A stretch of DNA of 64,000 nt, from NCBI GenBank assembly GCA_963773635.1, contig CAVZBW010000005.1:1364001-1428000 (forward strand). Direction: 5' to 3'. The position numbers and the translations under genes are program-made. Below, piece after piece: positions 32,645 through 41,681 of the stretch. Each line of letters opens with the position of its first letter. The stretch's first letter is position 1. The DNA comes from CAVZBW01 sp963773635 (GTDB lineage: Bacteria; Actinomycetota; Acidimicrobiia; Acidimicrobiales; RAAP-2). Under the pieces are notes generated by a model. It had not been told where the DNA came from and did not search any database. It saw nothing but the letters and a program-made list of their open reading frames with translations.

Positions 32645-34259
32645 ACCAGTCGCGCTCGGCAATGAGCGTGGTCAGGCGGGCCAGGAAGGACGAGACGTAC
32701 GCCCCGTCGACGGCGCGGTGATCCCACGCCATTCCGACCAGGCCGGTCGAGTGGATCGAGATCGACTCCGACCCGTCCGGCTGTTCGATGACCACCGGTC
32801 GACGCTTGATGCCGTCGGTCGCGAGTATCGCCACCTGCGGCTGGTTGATGATGGGCACCGTGAACATGGTGCCGAACGGCCCGTCGTTGGTGATCGAGAA
32901 CGTTCCGCCCACGACGTCGTCGGCCCCGAGTTGGCGCGTCTTCGCCCGTTGGGCGACGTCGCGTATCCGGCGGGCGAGCCCACGCAGGGTGATCTCGTCG
33001 GCGCGGTGGATCACCGGGACGATCAGGCCCTCGAAATCGAGATCCACGGCGACCCCGATGTTGATGTCCCCGTGCACCACGAGGGCGTCGCCGTCGACCG
33101 ACGCGTTGAGGTTGGGGAACTCGCGGAGGGCCTCCACCACCGCCCGGGTGATGAACGGCAGGTACGTCAGCGAGAAGCCCTCCTCGTCGCGAAATCGTTG
33201 TCCCACCGATCGTCGTACTCGTTCGACGTTCTCGAAGTCCGCCTCCGTGGCGATGAACGCATGCGGGGACGTCGCCTTGGACCGCACCATGTGCTCGGCC
33301 GTCCGCCGCCGAATGTTGGAGAACGGGATGACCCGATCACCGCCCGTCCGGGGTGGCGGCGAGGGTGTCGGGGGCGATGCAGGTGCCGGGAGGGCCGCAG
33401 GTGCCGCCGATGGCGGGGCTGCGACAGGCACCGAAGGCGGAACCGTGGCGACCGCGGGCGGTGCCGGCGTGGGTGGTGGGACCGTGGGCGGGACCGGGGC
33501 GCTCGTCACCGGTGGTGTCGTGGGGGGCTCTGGCGGGGGTAGCGAGGACGCCGGCGGAGCCACGGCCGCGTAGCCCGGTGGCGGTGCCGGTGCAGGTGCG
33601 GCGCCGTTCCCGCGACGACGCCGGTCGATCTCTGCCAGTACGTCGTCCCTCGTGATACGCCCGCCAATTCCCGTCCCGACGACATCGGAGGCCTGCAACC
33701 CGTTCTCGCGGAGGAGGCGGCGCACCACCGGGGAAAGAATCCGCGCATCGTCCTCGGACCGGGCCGCCGATCCGGGGGTCTCGGGGGTGGTGGGCGTGAC
33801 GTTCCCGGCGATGGCCGGGACGGGCTGAGGGGGCGGTCCCGGTGGTGGTGGCGTTGGCGGCGGAGGAGCCACCAATGGAGGAGCCACCAACGGAGGAGCC
33901 GCCGGGGTGGGGGGAGGCGGAGGGGGTGGCGGCGCGACCGAGGGGGCGGCCGGTCCCTCGGCGACCGGCGCCGGGGGCACCGCGGCCGGAGCCTCGGCCA
34001 CGGGAGGCGCGGCCGCGGGCGCCGCTCCGTCGGAGATGACCGCCAACCTGGCACCCACCTCGACCGTCTCTCCCTCGCTCACGAGCACCTCTGCCAGCAC
34101 CCCGCCGGCCGGCGCCGGGACCTCGGAGTCGACCTTGTCCGTGGACACCTCGAACAAGGGCTCGTCTCGGACGACGGTGTCACCGACCTGCTTGAACCAT
34201 CGCGTCACGGTGCCTTCGGTGACCGTCTCGCCGAGCTGGGGCATGGTGACGTCAGCCAA
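32631..34259 (-). CDS. Dihydrolipoamide acyltransferase (E2 of a 2-oxoacid dehydrogenase)
   Basis: The 542-residue protein has one lipoyl domain (1-78, lipoyl Lys 42 in STDKVDSE), a long Pro-rich linker, a peripheral-subunit-binding domain (about 173-205, SPVVRRLLRENGL), a second Pro-rich linker, and the catalytic domain (about 310-542) with DHRAVDG (513-519) providing His and Asp. It carries acyl groups between E1 and E3. It starts at TTG 34259, overlapping the E3 stop. Proximity of lipB and lipA, which make its cofactor, supports a lipoate-centred operon; pyruvate or 2-oxoglutarate specificity is not certain. Confidence 0.92.
   Translation of the reverse strand: MADVTMPQLGETVTEGTVTRWFKQVGDTVVRDEPLFEVSTDKVDSEVPAPAGGVLAEVLVSEGETVEVGARLAVISDGAAPAAAPPVAEAPAAVPPAPVAEGPAAPSVAPPPPPPPPTPAAPPLVAPPLVAPPPPTPPPPGPPPQPVPAIAGNVTPTTPETPGSAARSEDDARILSPVVRRLLRENGLQASDVVGTGIGGRITRDDVLAEIDRRRRGNGAAPAPAPPPGYAAVAPPASSLPPPEPPTTPPVTSAPVPPTVPPPTPAPPAVATVPPSVPVAAPPSAAPAALPAPASPPTPSPPPRTGGDRVIPFSNIRRRTAEHMVRSKATSPHAFIATEADFENVERVRRSVGQRFRDEEGFSLTYLPFITRAVVEALREFPNLNASVDGDALVVHGDINIGVAVDLDFEGLIVPVIHRADEITLRGLARRIRDVAQRAKTRQLGADDVVGGTFSITNDGPFGTMFTVPIINQPQVAILATDGIKRRPVVIEQPDGSESISIHSTGLVGMAWDHRAVDGAYVSSFLARLTTLIAERDWFAEL
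33862..33905. repeat. 15-bp tandem repeat in the E2 linker
   Basis: GGAGGAGCCACCAAT, GGAGGAGCCACCAAC and a partial third copy lie in tandem within the first Pro-rich linker of the E2 gene, encoding PLVAP units on the minus strand. Confidence 0.8.
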
Positions 34260-35676
34260 CGTGCAGTCCCCTTCCAGTCAGGGCCAGCACCGTCTCGCCA
34301 AAGGTCTCCGAAAGCGAGGGGTGTGGCTGGATGAATTGCCCGATCTCGTCGGGCGTAGCCTCCCAATTGACGGCGAGGTACCCGGCACCGAGCTGCTCGG
34401 TGACCCACGGCCCGACCATGTGGACGCCGAGCACCTGCCCGGCACTGCCGTCCGGAAGGCGCTTGGCCACCACCTTGACCAGTCCCTCGGTGTCCCCGAT
34501 GATCCTGGCCCGGCTGTTCCCCCCAAACGGATCCCGCTTGGTCACGACGTCGTATCCGCGTGCCCTGGCCTGCGCCTCGGTCAAGCCGGCGAAGGCCACC
34601 TCGGGATGGCAGTAGATGCACCAGGGAACGCGCTCGTAGTCCACGGGGACGGCGGGCTCTCCGAGGATGCTCTTGATCACGACGATGGACTCGGCAAACC
34701 CCACGTGGGCCAACTGTGGGCTGCCGGCGACCACATCGCCCACGGCCCACACGCCGTCGGCCCCGGTGCGCTGGTAACGATCGGTGGGGATGTAGCCCCG
34801 CTCGTCGATCGTGACCCCGGTGTCGCCCGCAACCAACCCCTCGGTGCGTGGTCGCCGTCCGACGGATACGACGACCATGGCGCTCTCCACCTGGCGCCCG
34901 TCGCTCAATGTGAGGGTCGCCCCGGTGCCGTCCGCACGCGGCGCGCGCGACTGGACCTGGAGCCCGGTCAGCACCTCGATCCCCCTCTTGCGAAAGGACC
35001 GCAGGACGACGTTGACGACGTCCTTGTCGCACCCGGGCAAGAGGGTGTCGAGGGCCTCGACGATCGTCACCCGAGCCCCGAGGTCGGACAGGAGGGAGGC
35101 GAACTCGCACCCGATGGCGCCGCCGCCGATGACGGCGACGGACGTCGGGATGCGCTCGAAGGAGAGGAGCTCGTCCGAGGTGACGACGGTCTGACCGTCG
35201 ACCTCGAGACCCGGGAGGGTCCTCGGCACCGACCCTGGAGCGAGCACGACGTGGCGCCCCTCCACCACCGTCCCCGCCTGAGGGCCATCGACGACCTGGA
35301 CGCGCCGTCCGGGCAGCAGCTGGCCAGTGCCGTCGAGGATCGTGACCTGGCGCGACCGCAGCAAGCCGGCCAGACCCCGGTAGAGCTGGTCGACGACGCC
35401 GATCTTGCGGGCCTGGTTCACCGCGAAGTCGATGGTCGGGGCGGAGGTGGAGATCCCGAACTCGCCCGCGCTCTGCACCGTACGGTAGACGGCGGCCGCC
35501 TCCAGGAACTCCTTGGCGGGCACGCACCCTCGGTGCAGGCACGTCCCGCCGACCTTGTCCCGCTCGACCACCGCGATCGACAGTCCGGCGGCTGCCCCGT
35601 AGAGGGCGGCCGCGTAGCCACCGGGGCCGCCACCGATCACCACGACGTCGAACGCCTGCGACTCCGTCGCCGTCAT
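34252..35676 (-). CDS. lpdA: Dihydrolipoyl dehydrogenase (E3)
   Basis: This FAD flavoenzyme reoxidises dihydrolipoamide with NAD. The product of about 474 residues has FAD motif GGGPGG (15-20), redox-active Cys 46 and Cys 51 in GGTCLHRGC, the NAD motif GGGAIGCEF, and the C-terminal HPSLSE catalytic His/Glu. ATG 35676 is chosen because AGGAGG lies nine bases upstream; the GTG three codons earlier is too close to it. The E2 start overlaps its stop, so E3, E2, lipB and lipA form one transcription unit. Confidence 0.95.
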   Translation of the reverse strand: MTATESQAFDVVVIGGGPGGYAAALYGAAAGLSIAVVERDKVGGTCLHRGCVPAKEFLEAAAVYRTVQSAGEFGISTSAPTIDFAVNQARKIGVVDQLYRGLAGLLRSRQVTILDGTGQLLPGRRVQVVDGPQAGTVVEGRHVVLAPGSVPRTLPGLEVDGQTVVTSDELLSFERIPTSVAVIGGGAIGCEFASLLSDLGARVTIVEALDTLLPGCDKDVVNVVLRSFRKRGIEVLTGLQVQSRAPRADGTGATLTLSDGRQVESAMVVVSVGRRPRTEGLVAGDTGVTIDERGYIPTDRYQRTGADGVWAVGDVVAGSPQLAHVGFAESIVVIKSILGEPAVPVDYERVPWCIYCHPEVAFAGLTEAQARARGYDVVTKRDPFGGNSRARIIGDTEGLVKVVAKRLPDGSAGQVLGVHMVGPWVTEQLGAGYLAVNWEATPDEIGQFIQPHPSLSETFGETVLALTGRGLHVG

Positions 35677-35886
35677 CTCCGGCACCGCCTCCTCACGCTG
35701 TTTGCTCAGACGAGGTGATCTAATCGATCGAGGTCGCGCACAAGCGGTCTGCCGCCCGGTCCGACGGGGTGCCCGTCCTCGACATGGCGAGCCTATCTGG
35801 GCCTCTCGGCACCCAGCGCGTGGCCACCGCCGACTTCTTCAACCGTTGCGGGCGGGCCGGGCACCGTCCGCGACCTCGGCGCGGCG

Positions 35887-36894
35887 TCAACCCCTCAGGC
35901 CGTCCGAGACCTTCTTGACGCGACCCCCCAAGTGGTCGATCTGTGCCTTGGCCATGGTCGAGACCAGCTCGCGCCCTGCGAGCGGCGAGTAGGCATCGGC
36001 CGCCTCCACCAGGGCCGCATCCTCCTCGTCGGACAGCGAGAGGTCGGCAGCTGCGGCGTTGGCCTCGAGCTGCGCCACCGAGGAAGCGCCGGGGATGACG
36101 AGGACGTTCGGTCTCCGGATCAACCAGGCGAGCGCCACCTGTGCGCTGGTACAGCCGTGCGCCCCGGCGACCTGCTGGAGGGCGTCCAGGAGGGGTCGGG
36201 CTCGACGGATGTTCTCCTCTTGAAAGGCGGGCGTCCGGGCGCGGGTCCCGCCCACCTTCTCCCCCGGCCGGATGCGGCCGGAGAGCAGGCCCTGGGCGAG
36301 GGGGCTGTAGGCGATCACGAGCCGGTCGTTGGCCTGGGCCCAGGGCAGGAGCTCTCGCTCGGCGCGGCGATAGAGCAGGCTGAATCGGACCTGGTTGGAG
36401 AGGACCGGCCGCCCGAGGGCCCGCTCCGCCTTGCGCCAGCGCTCGAGGGAGAAGTTGGACACCCCCGCATGACGGATCAGGCCCGACTCGAGCAGCTGGG
36501 AAAACGCGGACATGGTGGTGGCCACGGGCACCGCCGGGTTGGGCCAGTGGACCTGATAGAGGTCGATGCTCTCGATCCCCAGCCGTTCGGCGCTCGAGCG
36601 GGCCCTCCGCTGGACGATGGGCGAGACGGGCAGCACCGGTAGCAGCTTGGTGGCGATGAACGCCTCCGATCGCCGACCCGCCAGGGCGGCACCGAGGATT
36701 CGCTCGGAGCGGCCCCACGCGTAAGCCTCGGCCGTATCGAAGAAGTTGATGCCGAGCTCGAGCGCACGCCGCACGATGGCCGGCGCCACCTCCGAGGCGT
36801 ATCCCTCGCCGTAGCCCCAGTCCTTGGAGCCGAATTGCCACGTTCCGAGGCCCACGGCCGAGAGCCGCAGGCCACCGACTTCGACGTACCGCAC
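35887..36894 (-). CDS. Aldo/keto reductase
   Basis: The 335-residue TIM-barrel protein contains the complete AKR tetrad: Asp 53 and Tyr 58 in FFDTAEAYAWG, Lys 83 in IATKLLP, and His 116 in YQVHWPN. It should reduce aldehydes or ketones with NADPH. ATG 36894 is the natural start. A 200-base gap without a recognisable gene separates it from lpdA downstream (35687-35886). It lies 17 bases after an SDR gene on the same strand, so the two may be co-transcribed. The substrate is unknown. Confidence 0.88.
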   Translation of the reverse strand: MRYVEVGGLRLSAVGLGTWQFGSKDWGYGEGYASEVAPAIVRRALELGINFFDTAEAYAWGRSERILGAALAGRRSEAFIATKLLPVLPVSPIVQRRARSSAERLGIESIDLYQVHWPNPAVPVATTMSAFSQLLESGLIRHAGVSNFSLERWRKAERALGRPVLSNQVRFSLLYRRAERELLPWAQANDRLVIAYSPLAQGLLSGRIRPGEKVGGTRARTPAFQEENIRRARPLLDALQQVAGAHGCTSAQVALAWLIRRPNVLVIPGASSVAQLEANAAAADLSLSDEEDAALVEAADAYSPLAGRELVSTMAKAQIDHLGGRVKKVSDGLRG

Positions 36895-36911
36895 CGGTGC
36901 CTCCCCGCCCG

Positions 36912-37676
36912 CTACTTGGGAGGCATCCGGATGCCGCCGTCCAGCCGGATCACCTCGCCGTTGAGGTAGTCGTTGCCGGCGATCTGGACCACCAGCTGAC
37001 CGTACTCCGCAGGCTGCCCCAGCCGCTTGGGGAACAGCACGGAGCGACCCAGCTCGGCTCGCTGCTCCTCGGGCATCATCGCCAGCAGCGGCGTGTCGAA
37101 CATGCCCGGGGCGATCGTGACGACGCGGATCCCGACCACCGAGAGGTCACGGGCGGCCGGCAAGGTCATGCCCACCACGGCCCCCTTGGACGCGGAGTAG
37201 GCGAGCTGACCGATCTGGCCGTCGAAGGCCGCCACCGACGCGGTGTTGACGATGACGCCTCGCTGACCGCCGTCCCCCACCGGGTCGGTGGCCGCCATGG
37301 CCGACGCCGACTTGGTCATCACGTTGAACGTGCCGATCACGTTGAGGCGCTGGATGAACTCGAAGGGCCCGAGCTCGTGGGGGCTGCCGTCGCGGTTGAT
37401 GACCCGACCGATCCATCCGGTGCCGGCACAGTTGACCGCGGTGCGCAGCGGGAGCCCCTGGGCGGCCTGGTCCACGGCGCGCTGGCAATCTTCCGGCAGC
37501 GTCACGTCGCCGGCGACGTAGTCCCCCTGGACCTCCTTGGCGACCTCCCTGGCGCCCTCCTCGTTGCGGTCGAAGACGGTCACGCGGACACCCTGCGACG
37601 CAAGGGCCCGGGCGGTTGCGGCTCCGAGCCCGGAGGCGGCGCCGGTGACGAGTGCGGAAGTCCCATCAAGTTCCAT
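36912..37676 (-). CDS. SDR, type II 3-hydroxyacyl-CoA dehydrogenase-like
   Basis: The 254-residue protein has TGAASGLG (11-18), the NTASVAAF catalytic Ser region and YSASKGAVVG with catalytic Tyr and Lys. The long insert FEFIQRLNVIGTFNVM and the FDTPLLAMMPEEQR segment resemble HSD17B10-type 3-hydroxyacyl-CoA dehydrogenases. NAD-dependent oxidation of 3-hydroxyacyl-CoA or hydroxysteroids is likely. It lies upstream of the aldo/keto reductase on the same strand and downstream of rnhA. Confidence 0.88.
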   Translation of the reverse strand: MELDGTSALVTGAASGLGAATARALASQGVRVTVFDRNEEGAREVAKEVQGDYVAGDVTLPEDCQRAVDQAAQGLPLRTAVNCAGTGWIGRVINRDGSPHELGPFEFIQRLNVIGTFNVMTKSASAMAATDPVGDGGQRGVIVNTASVAAFDGQIGQLAYSASKGAVVGMTLPAARDLSVVGIRVVTIAPGMFDTPLLAMMPEEQRAELGRSVLFPKRLGQPAEYGQLVVQIAGNDYLNGEVIRLDGGIRMPPK

Positions 37677-37737
37677 GGGCGGCGATGTTACGACCGGCGG
37701 CGATGCCGCGGCGATGTCCAGACGATCACCGGGACGA

Positions 37738-38193
37738 TCAGCCGCTCCTCTGGCCCCGGCCGCTGGAAGCGGCCTCGACCGCCAGGCGATCGACCTCGTC
37801 GTTCCACGGGTCCCCCGAATGCCCCTTGACCCATCGAAAGGTGACCGTGCGCTCGCCGTCGAGCGCCAGCTCGAAGAGGGCCTCCCAGAGGTCGCGGTTG
37901 GCGACCGGGCGGCCCTGGGAGTTGCGCCAGCCGCGCCGGAACCAACCCTCCCACCAGCGCTGCCGAAAGCAGTTGACCACGTAGCTCGAGTCGCTCACGA
38001 CCTCGATCGGCTCCGAGCCACCCAGTGACCGCAAGGCCTCGAGGACGGCCTTGATCTCCATGCGCTGGTTCGTGGTGCGGGGTTCCGCCCCGCTCGCGTA
38101 GGCCCCGTCGGGAACGACCCAGGCCCATCCTCCGGGACCGGGATTGCCGAGACAGGACCCGTCGGTGTACACGAGCTGGGCGTCGGCGGGCAT
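37738..38193 (-). CDS. rnhA: Ribonuclease HI
   Basis: This enzyme degrades the RNA strand of RNA-DNA hybrids. The 151-residue protein has the full catalytic set: Asp 11 in YTDGSCLGNPGPGG, Glu 46 in RMEIKAVLEAL, Asp 68 in VSDSSYV, and Asp 132 with GHSGDPWNDEVD. The WWEGWFRRGW basic-handle region is also present, as in E. coli RNase HI. ATG 38193 is the natural start; the frame's upstream extension is not conserved. Confidence 0.95.
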   Translation of the reverse strand: MPADAQLVYTDGSCLGNPGPGGWAWVVPDGAYASGAEPRTTNQRMEIKAVLEALRSLGGSEPIEVVSDSSYVVNCFRQRWWEGWFRRGWRNSQGRPVANRDLWEALFELALDGERTVTFRWVKGHSGDPWNDEVDRLAVEAASSGRGQRSG

Positions 38194-38218
38194 CCTCGAA
38201 GTGTTACTCGCGTCGAGT

Positions 38219-38256
38219 GTTGCCGAGCGGTCATTGCGTTGCCGAGCGGGCACTGC
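38219..38256. repeat. Two tandem 19-bp copies between rnhA and aceE
   Basis: GTTGCCGAGCGGTCATTGC and GTTGCCGAGCGGGCACTGC lie head to tail with two mismatches, about 55 bases upstream of aceE and divergent from rnhA. They could be activator or repressor sites. Confidence 0.6.
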
Positions 38257-38311
38257 GCGAGGTGATCTCGCGCGTGGCTCGACCCCGACGGGCCGCACCT
38301 ACGATGGCTCC

Positions 38312-41026
38312 ATGCTCTTCGACGGGGTGTCTCACCAGGTACCGGACATCGACCCGACGGAGACGGCGGAGTGGTTGGAGTCCTTCGACGCCATCGTCAC
38401 CACCCGGGGCCGCAGCCGGGCCCGGTTCCTCCTCATGAAGCTGCTCGAGCGGGCCATGGGGCAACAGGTGGAGTTCCCCGCCACCGTGTCCACGCCGTAC
38501 GCCAACACCATCCCCGCCGACGACGAGCCCTGGTTCCCGGGCGACGAGCACCTGGAGCGTCGCGTCCGGGCCTTCATCCGGTGGAACGCCGCCGTCATGG
38601 TGACGCGGGCCAACTCCCGCAACGAGGGAATCGGCGGCCACCTCTCGACGTACGCGAGCTCCGCGGCCCTCTACGAGGTCGGCTTCAACCACTTCTTCCG
38701 TGGCAAGGCCCAGGGAGGTGCCGGCGACCAGGTCTTCATCCAGGGCCACGCCTCCCCCGGGATCTACGCCCGGGCCTTCGTCGAGGGCCGCCTGAGCGCG
38801 GAGCAGCTCGACAACTACCGCCAGGAGGTGGGTGGAAAAGGGCTGCCCTCGTACCCGCACCCCCGGCTCCTGCCCGAGTTCTGGGAGTACCCGACGGTCT
38901 CCATGGGCCTCGGGCCCATCTGCGCCGTGTACCAGGCGCACATCAATCGCTACCTCCACCATCGGCGCCTGGTCGACACGAGCGAGAGCCGGGTCTGGTG
39001 CTTCGTCGGCGACGGCGAGATGGACGAGCCAGAATCCATCGGCGGACTCGGCGTGGCCGGCCGCGAGCACCTCGACAACCTCATCTTCGTCGTCAACTGC
39101 AACCTGCAGCGCCTCGATGGTCCCGTGCGGGGCAACGGCAAGATCATCCAGGAGCTCGAGGCGGTCTTCCGGGGCGCCGGGTGGAACGTGATCAAGGTCA
39201 TCTGGGGCTCTCGTTGGGACGAGCTGCTCGCCCGGGACGTCGACGGCGTGCTGCTGGACAAGATGAACACGACGGTCGACGGCGAGTTCCAAAAGTACGC
39301 GGTCGAGTCCGGCGCCTACATCCGCGAGCACTTCTTCGGACCCGACCCTCGCCTGCGCAAGCTCGTCGAGCACCTCTCCGACGAGGAGCTCCAGACGCTG
39401 CCTCGGGGCGGCCACGACTACCGCAAGCTCTACGCCGCCTACAAGCTCGCCACCGAGCAACGCGGAGCGCCGACGGTCATCCTCGCCAAGACCGTCAAGG
39501 GGTGGACCCTCGGCCCCGAGATCGAGGCCCGCAACGCCACCCACCAGATCAAGAAGATGACCAAGAGCCAGCTGCGGGCCCTGAGGGACCGGCTGTACCT
39601 CCAGGACGAGATCCCCGACGAGGCGCTGGACGCAGACCTACCCCCGTACTTCCGCCCGAGCGAGGGCTCCGAGGCCTACGAGTACCTCATGGCCCGCCGT
39701 CAGATGCTCGGCGGACCGGTCCCCTCCCGGGTCGTGCGCCCCAAGCTGGCCACGCTGCCCGACCCCAAGGTCTACGCCGACCTCCTCGGGGGCTCGGGGG
39801 GGCAGTCGGTCTCGACCACGATGGCGTTTGTCCGCCTGCTCCGGAACCTGGTCCGGGACAAGACCATGGGCTCCCTGGTCGCCCCCGTGGTCTCCGACGA
39901 GGCCCGGACCTTCGGCCTCGAGCCGCTCATCGCGGAGGCCAAGATCTATGCGCCGGACGGACAGCGCTACACGCCGGTGGATGCCGGGCTCCCCCTCACC
40001 TACGCCGAGAGTGCTACGGGCCAGCTGCTACAGGAGGGCATCACCGAGGCGGGTGGGCTCGCATCGTTCATGGCCCTGGCCACGTCGTACGCCACGTGGT
40101 CGCGACCGATGCTTCCGGTGTTCCTCTTCTATTCGATGTTCGGGTTCCAGCGGGTCGGCGATCTCCTCTGGGCGCTCGGCGACATGCGGGGCCGGGGCAT
40201 CCTGGCAGGCTGCACCGCGGGGCGGACCACCCTCCAGGGCGAGGGGCTCCAGCACGACGACGGTCAGTCCCCCCTCCTCGCGTCGACCAATCCGGCGGCC
40301 CACGTCTACGACCCCGCGTTCGCCTACGAGATCGCCATCATCGTCGAGGACGCCGTCGAGAGGATCCTCGGCTCGCGTCCGGAGGACGCCTTTTGGTACC
40401 TCACCCTCTACAACGAGGGATACCCGATGCCGGCGCTCCCGGAGGGGCCCGACGGCGAGGCGGCCCGAGAGGGCGTGCTTCGCGGCATCTACCGGTTCGC
40501 ACGCGGGCCGGACCTCGACGATCCACGCCCTCGGCGAGCCTCGATCTGCTTCTCGGGTCCAATCTGGCGCGCCGCGATGGAGGCCCGGGAGCTGCTGGCC
40601 CAGCACTGGGGTGTCGCCACGGATGCCTGGTCCGTCACGTCGTGGCAGGAGCTCCGGCGCGAGGCCATGCTCGCCGAGCGGTGGAACTACCTCCACCCCT
40701 CGGAGACCGCTCGAGAGCCCTGGATCACCTCCCAGCTCGGCGCCGCGGGCGGCCCCGTCGTCGCGGTCACCGACTACATGCGTGCAGTGCCGGACCAGGT
40801 CGCCCGTTGGGTGCCGCGTCCCTTCTTCCCGCTCGGGACGGACGGCTTCGGCATGTCCGACGCGCGTGGACCGCTGCGCTCCCACTTCGAGATCGACGCC
40901 GCCCACATCGTCGTGGCCGTGCTCGACGGGTTGCGGCGCCAGGGCGAGATCGGCCACGAGGAGGTCCGATCCGCCATCGAGGGGTTCGGCCTCGACCCCG
41001 AAGCGTCGGCGCCGTTCGCCCTCTGA
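38312..41026 (+). CDS. aceE: Pyruvate dehydrogenase E1, homodimeric type
   Basis: This thiamine-diphosphate enzyme decarboxylates pyruvate and acetylates E2. The 904-residue protein matches the long homodimeric E1 class, with the TPP/Mg motif GDGEMDEPES at 233-242 followed by NCNLQRLDGPVRGN, and the C-terminal transketolase-like domain (LGTDGFGMSDAR). ATG 38312 is chosen as the first start giving the family N-terminus; 56 further codons are open upstream. It is 3 kb from the E2/E3/lipoate genes on the opposite strand, which should supply its partners. Confidence 0.96.
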   Translation: MLFDGVSHQVPDIDPTETAEWLESFDAIVTTRGRSRARFLLMKLLERAMGQQVEFPATVSTPYANTIPADDEPWFPGDEHLERRVRAFIRWNAAVMVTRANSRNEGIGGHLSTYASSAALYEVGFNHFFRGKAQGGAGDQVFIQGHASPGIYARAFVEGRLSAEQLDNYRQEVGGKGLPSYPHPRLLPEFWEYPTVSMGLGPICAVYQAHINRYLHHRRLVDTSESRVWCFVGDGEMDEPESIGGLGVAGREHLDNLIFVVNCNLQRLDGPVRGNGKIIQELEAVFRGAGWNVIKVIWGSRWDELLARDVDGVLLDKMNTTVDGEFQKYAVESGAYIREHFFGPDPRLRKLVEHLSDEELQTLPRGGHDYRKLYAAYKLATEQRGAPTVILAKTVKGWTLGPEIEARNATHQIKKMTKSQLRALRDRLYLQDEIPDEALDADLPPYFRPSEGSEAYEYLMARRQMLGGPVPSRVVRPKLATLPDPKVYADLLGGSGGQSVSTTMAFVRLLRNLVRDKTMGSLVAPVVSDEARTFGLEPLIAEAKIYAPDGQRYTPVDAGLPLTYAESATGQLLQEGITEAGGLASFMALATSYATWSRPMLPVFLFYSMFGFQRVGDLLWALGDMRGRGILAGCTAGRTTLQGEGLQHDDGQSPLLASTNPAAHVYDPAFAYEIAIIVEDAVERILGSRPEDAFWYLTLYNEGYPMPALPEGPDGEAAREGVLRGIYRFARGPDLDDPRPRRASICFSGPIWRAAMEARELLAQHWGVATDAWSVTSWQELRREAMLAERWNYLHPSETAREPWITSQLGAAGGPVVAVTDYMRAVPDQVARWVPRPFFPLGTDGFGMSDARGPLRSHFEIDAAHIVVAVLDGLRRQGEIGHEEVRSAIEGFGLDPEASAPFAL

Positions 41027-41102
41027 ACCGACCGTCCGTCCGACGAGTGGCGCGGTGACCACCCGGAGCGCAATTCGGGTCGCCCGCGCGGGGACTCGAG
41101 CC

Positions 41103-41555
41103 TCAGTGCGGCTCCCAGGCGTCGGGGTCGGCGGTCAGCCGCTCCACCCCCTTGGGCAGCTTCCCCGAGACCACCTCCGCCAAGGTCGTCGTCTCGAGCA
41201 CTTGGCGCAGGCTGGCCCGCACGGCCACCCAGACCTTTTGCAGGTGCACGGCGGCGCCCTCGTACTCGGCCGCCTCGGGTCGAAAGCCTCGGACCTCCGC
41301 CAGCGGGCCGTCCAGGGCCCGGATCACCTCGGCCAGGCTGATCTGCTCGGGAGCTCGGGCGAGCCGGTAGCCGCCCTCGGCGCCGCGTTGGCTGGCCACC
41401 ACCCCCGCTCGACGCAGGTCCGCCAGGATGGCTCCCAGGAACCGCGGCGGGATCCCCTGCTCGGCGGCCAGCGCCTCCGCCGTGGCCGGCGTGCCGGTGG
41501 CGGCCAGGATCAAGAGGGCCCGGATTCCGTAATCGACCTTGGCGGGAATGTGCAC
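41103..41555 (-). CDS. Rrf2-family transcriptional regulator without Fe-S cysteines
   Basis: The 150-residue protein has the Rrf2 winged helix: VDYGIRALLILAATG, ALAAEQGIPPRFLGAILADL, and a wing SQRGAEGGYRLAR. In IscR, NsrR and similar proteins three Cys in the following segment hold an Fe-S cluster; here that segment (RGFRPEAAEYEGAAVHLQ) has none, and the whole protein lacks Cys. A cysteine-independent, CymR-like regulator is therefore likely. GTG 41555 begins at HIPAKVDYG. The closest divergent gene is the HhH-GPD gene 126 bases away; suf genes are 4.5 kb distant. Confidence 0.88.
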   Translation of the reverse strand: MHIPAKVDYGIRALLILAATGTPATAEALAAEQGIPPRFLGAILADLRRAGVVASQRGAEGGYRLARAPEQISLAEVIRALDGPLAEVRGFRPEAAEYEGAAVHLQKVWVAVRASLRQVLETTTLAEVVSGKLPKGVERLTADPDAWEPH

Positions 41556-41681
41556 CCAGAGATTGTGCCTGTTTGGCGCGGGTCGTTCCGGCATTCCGTG
41601 ACCGTGACCGTGACCGGCCGCAGGCTCCGGGCCGACCGAGCCCACAACCGCCCCGCTGTCCCTCGCACCTAGGCTGAGCGA

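Noticed and set aside
41598..41615. GTGACC triplicate between the Rrf2 and HhH genes
   Set aside because: Three short 6-base units are too little to support a regulatory claim.
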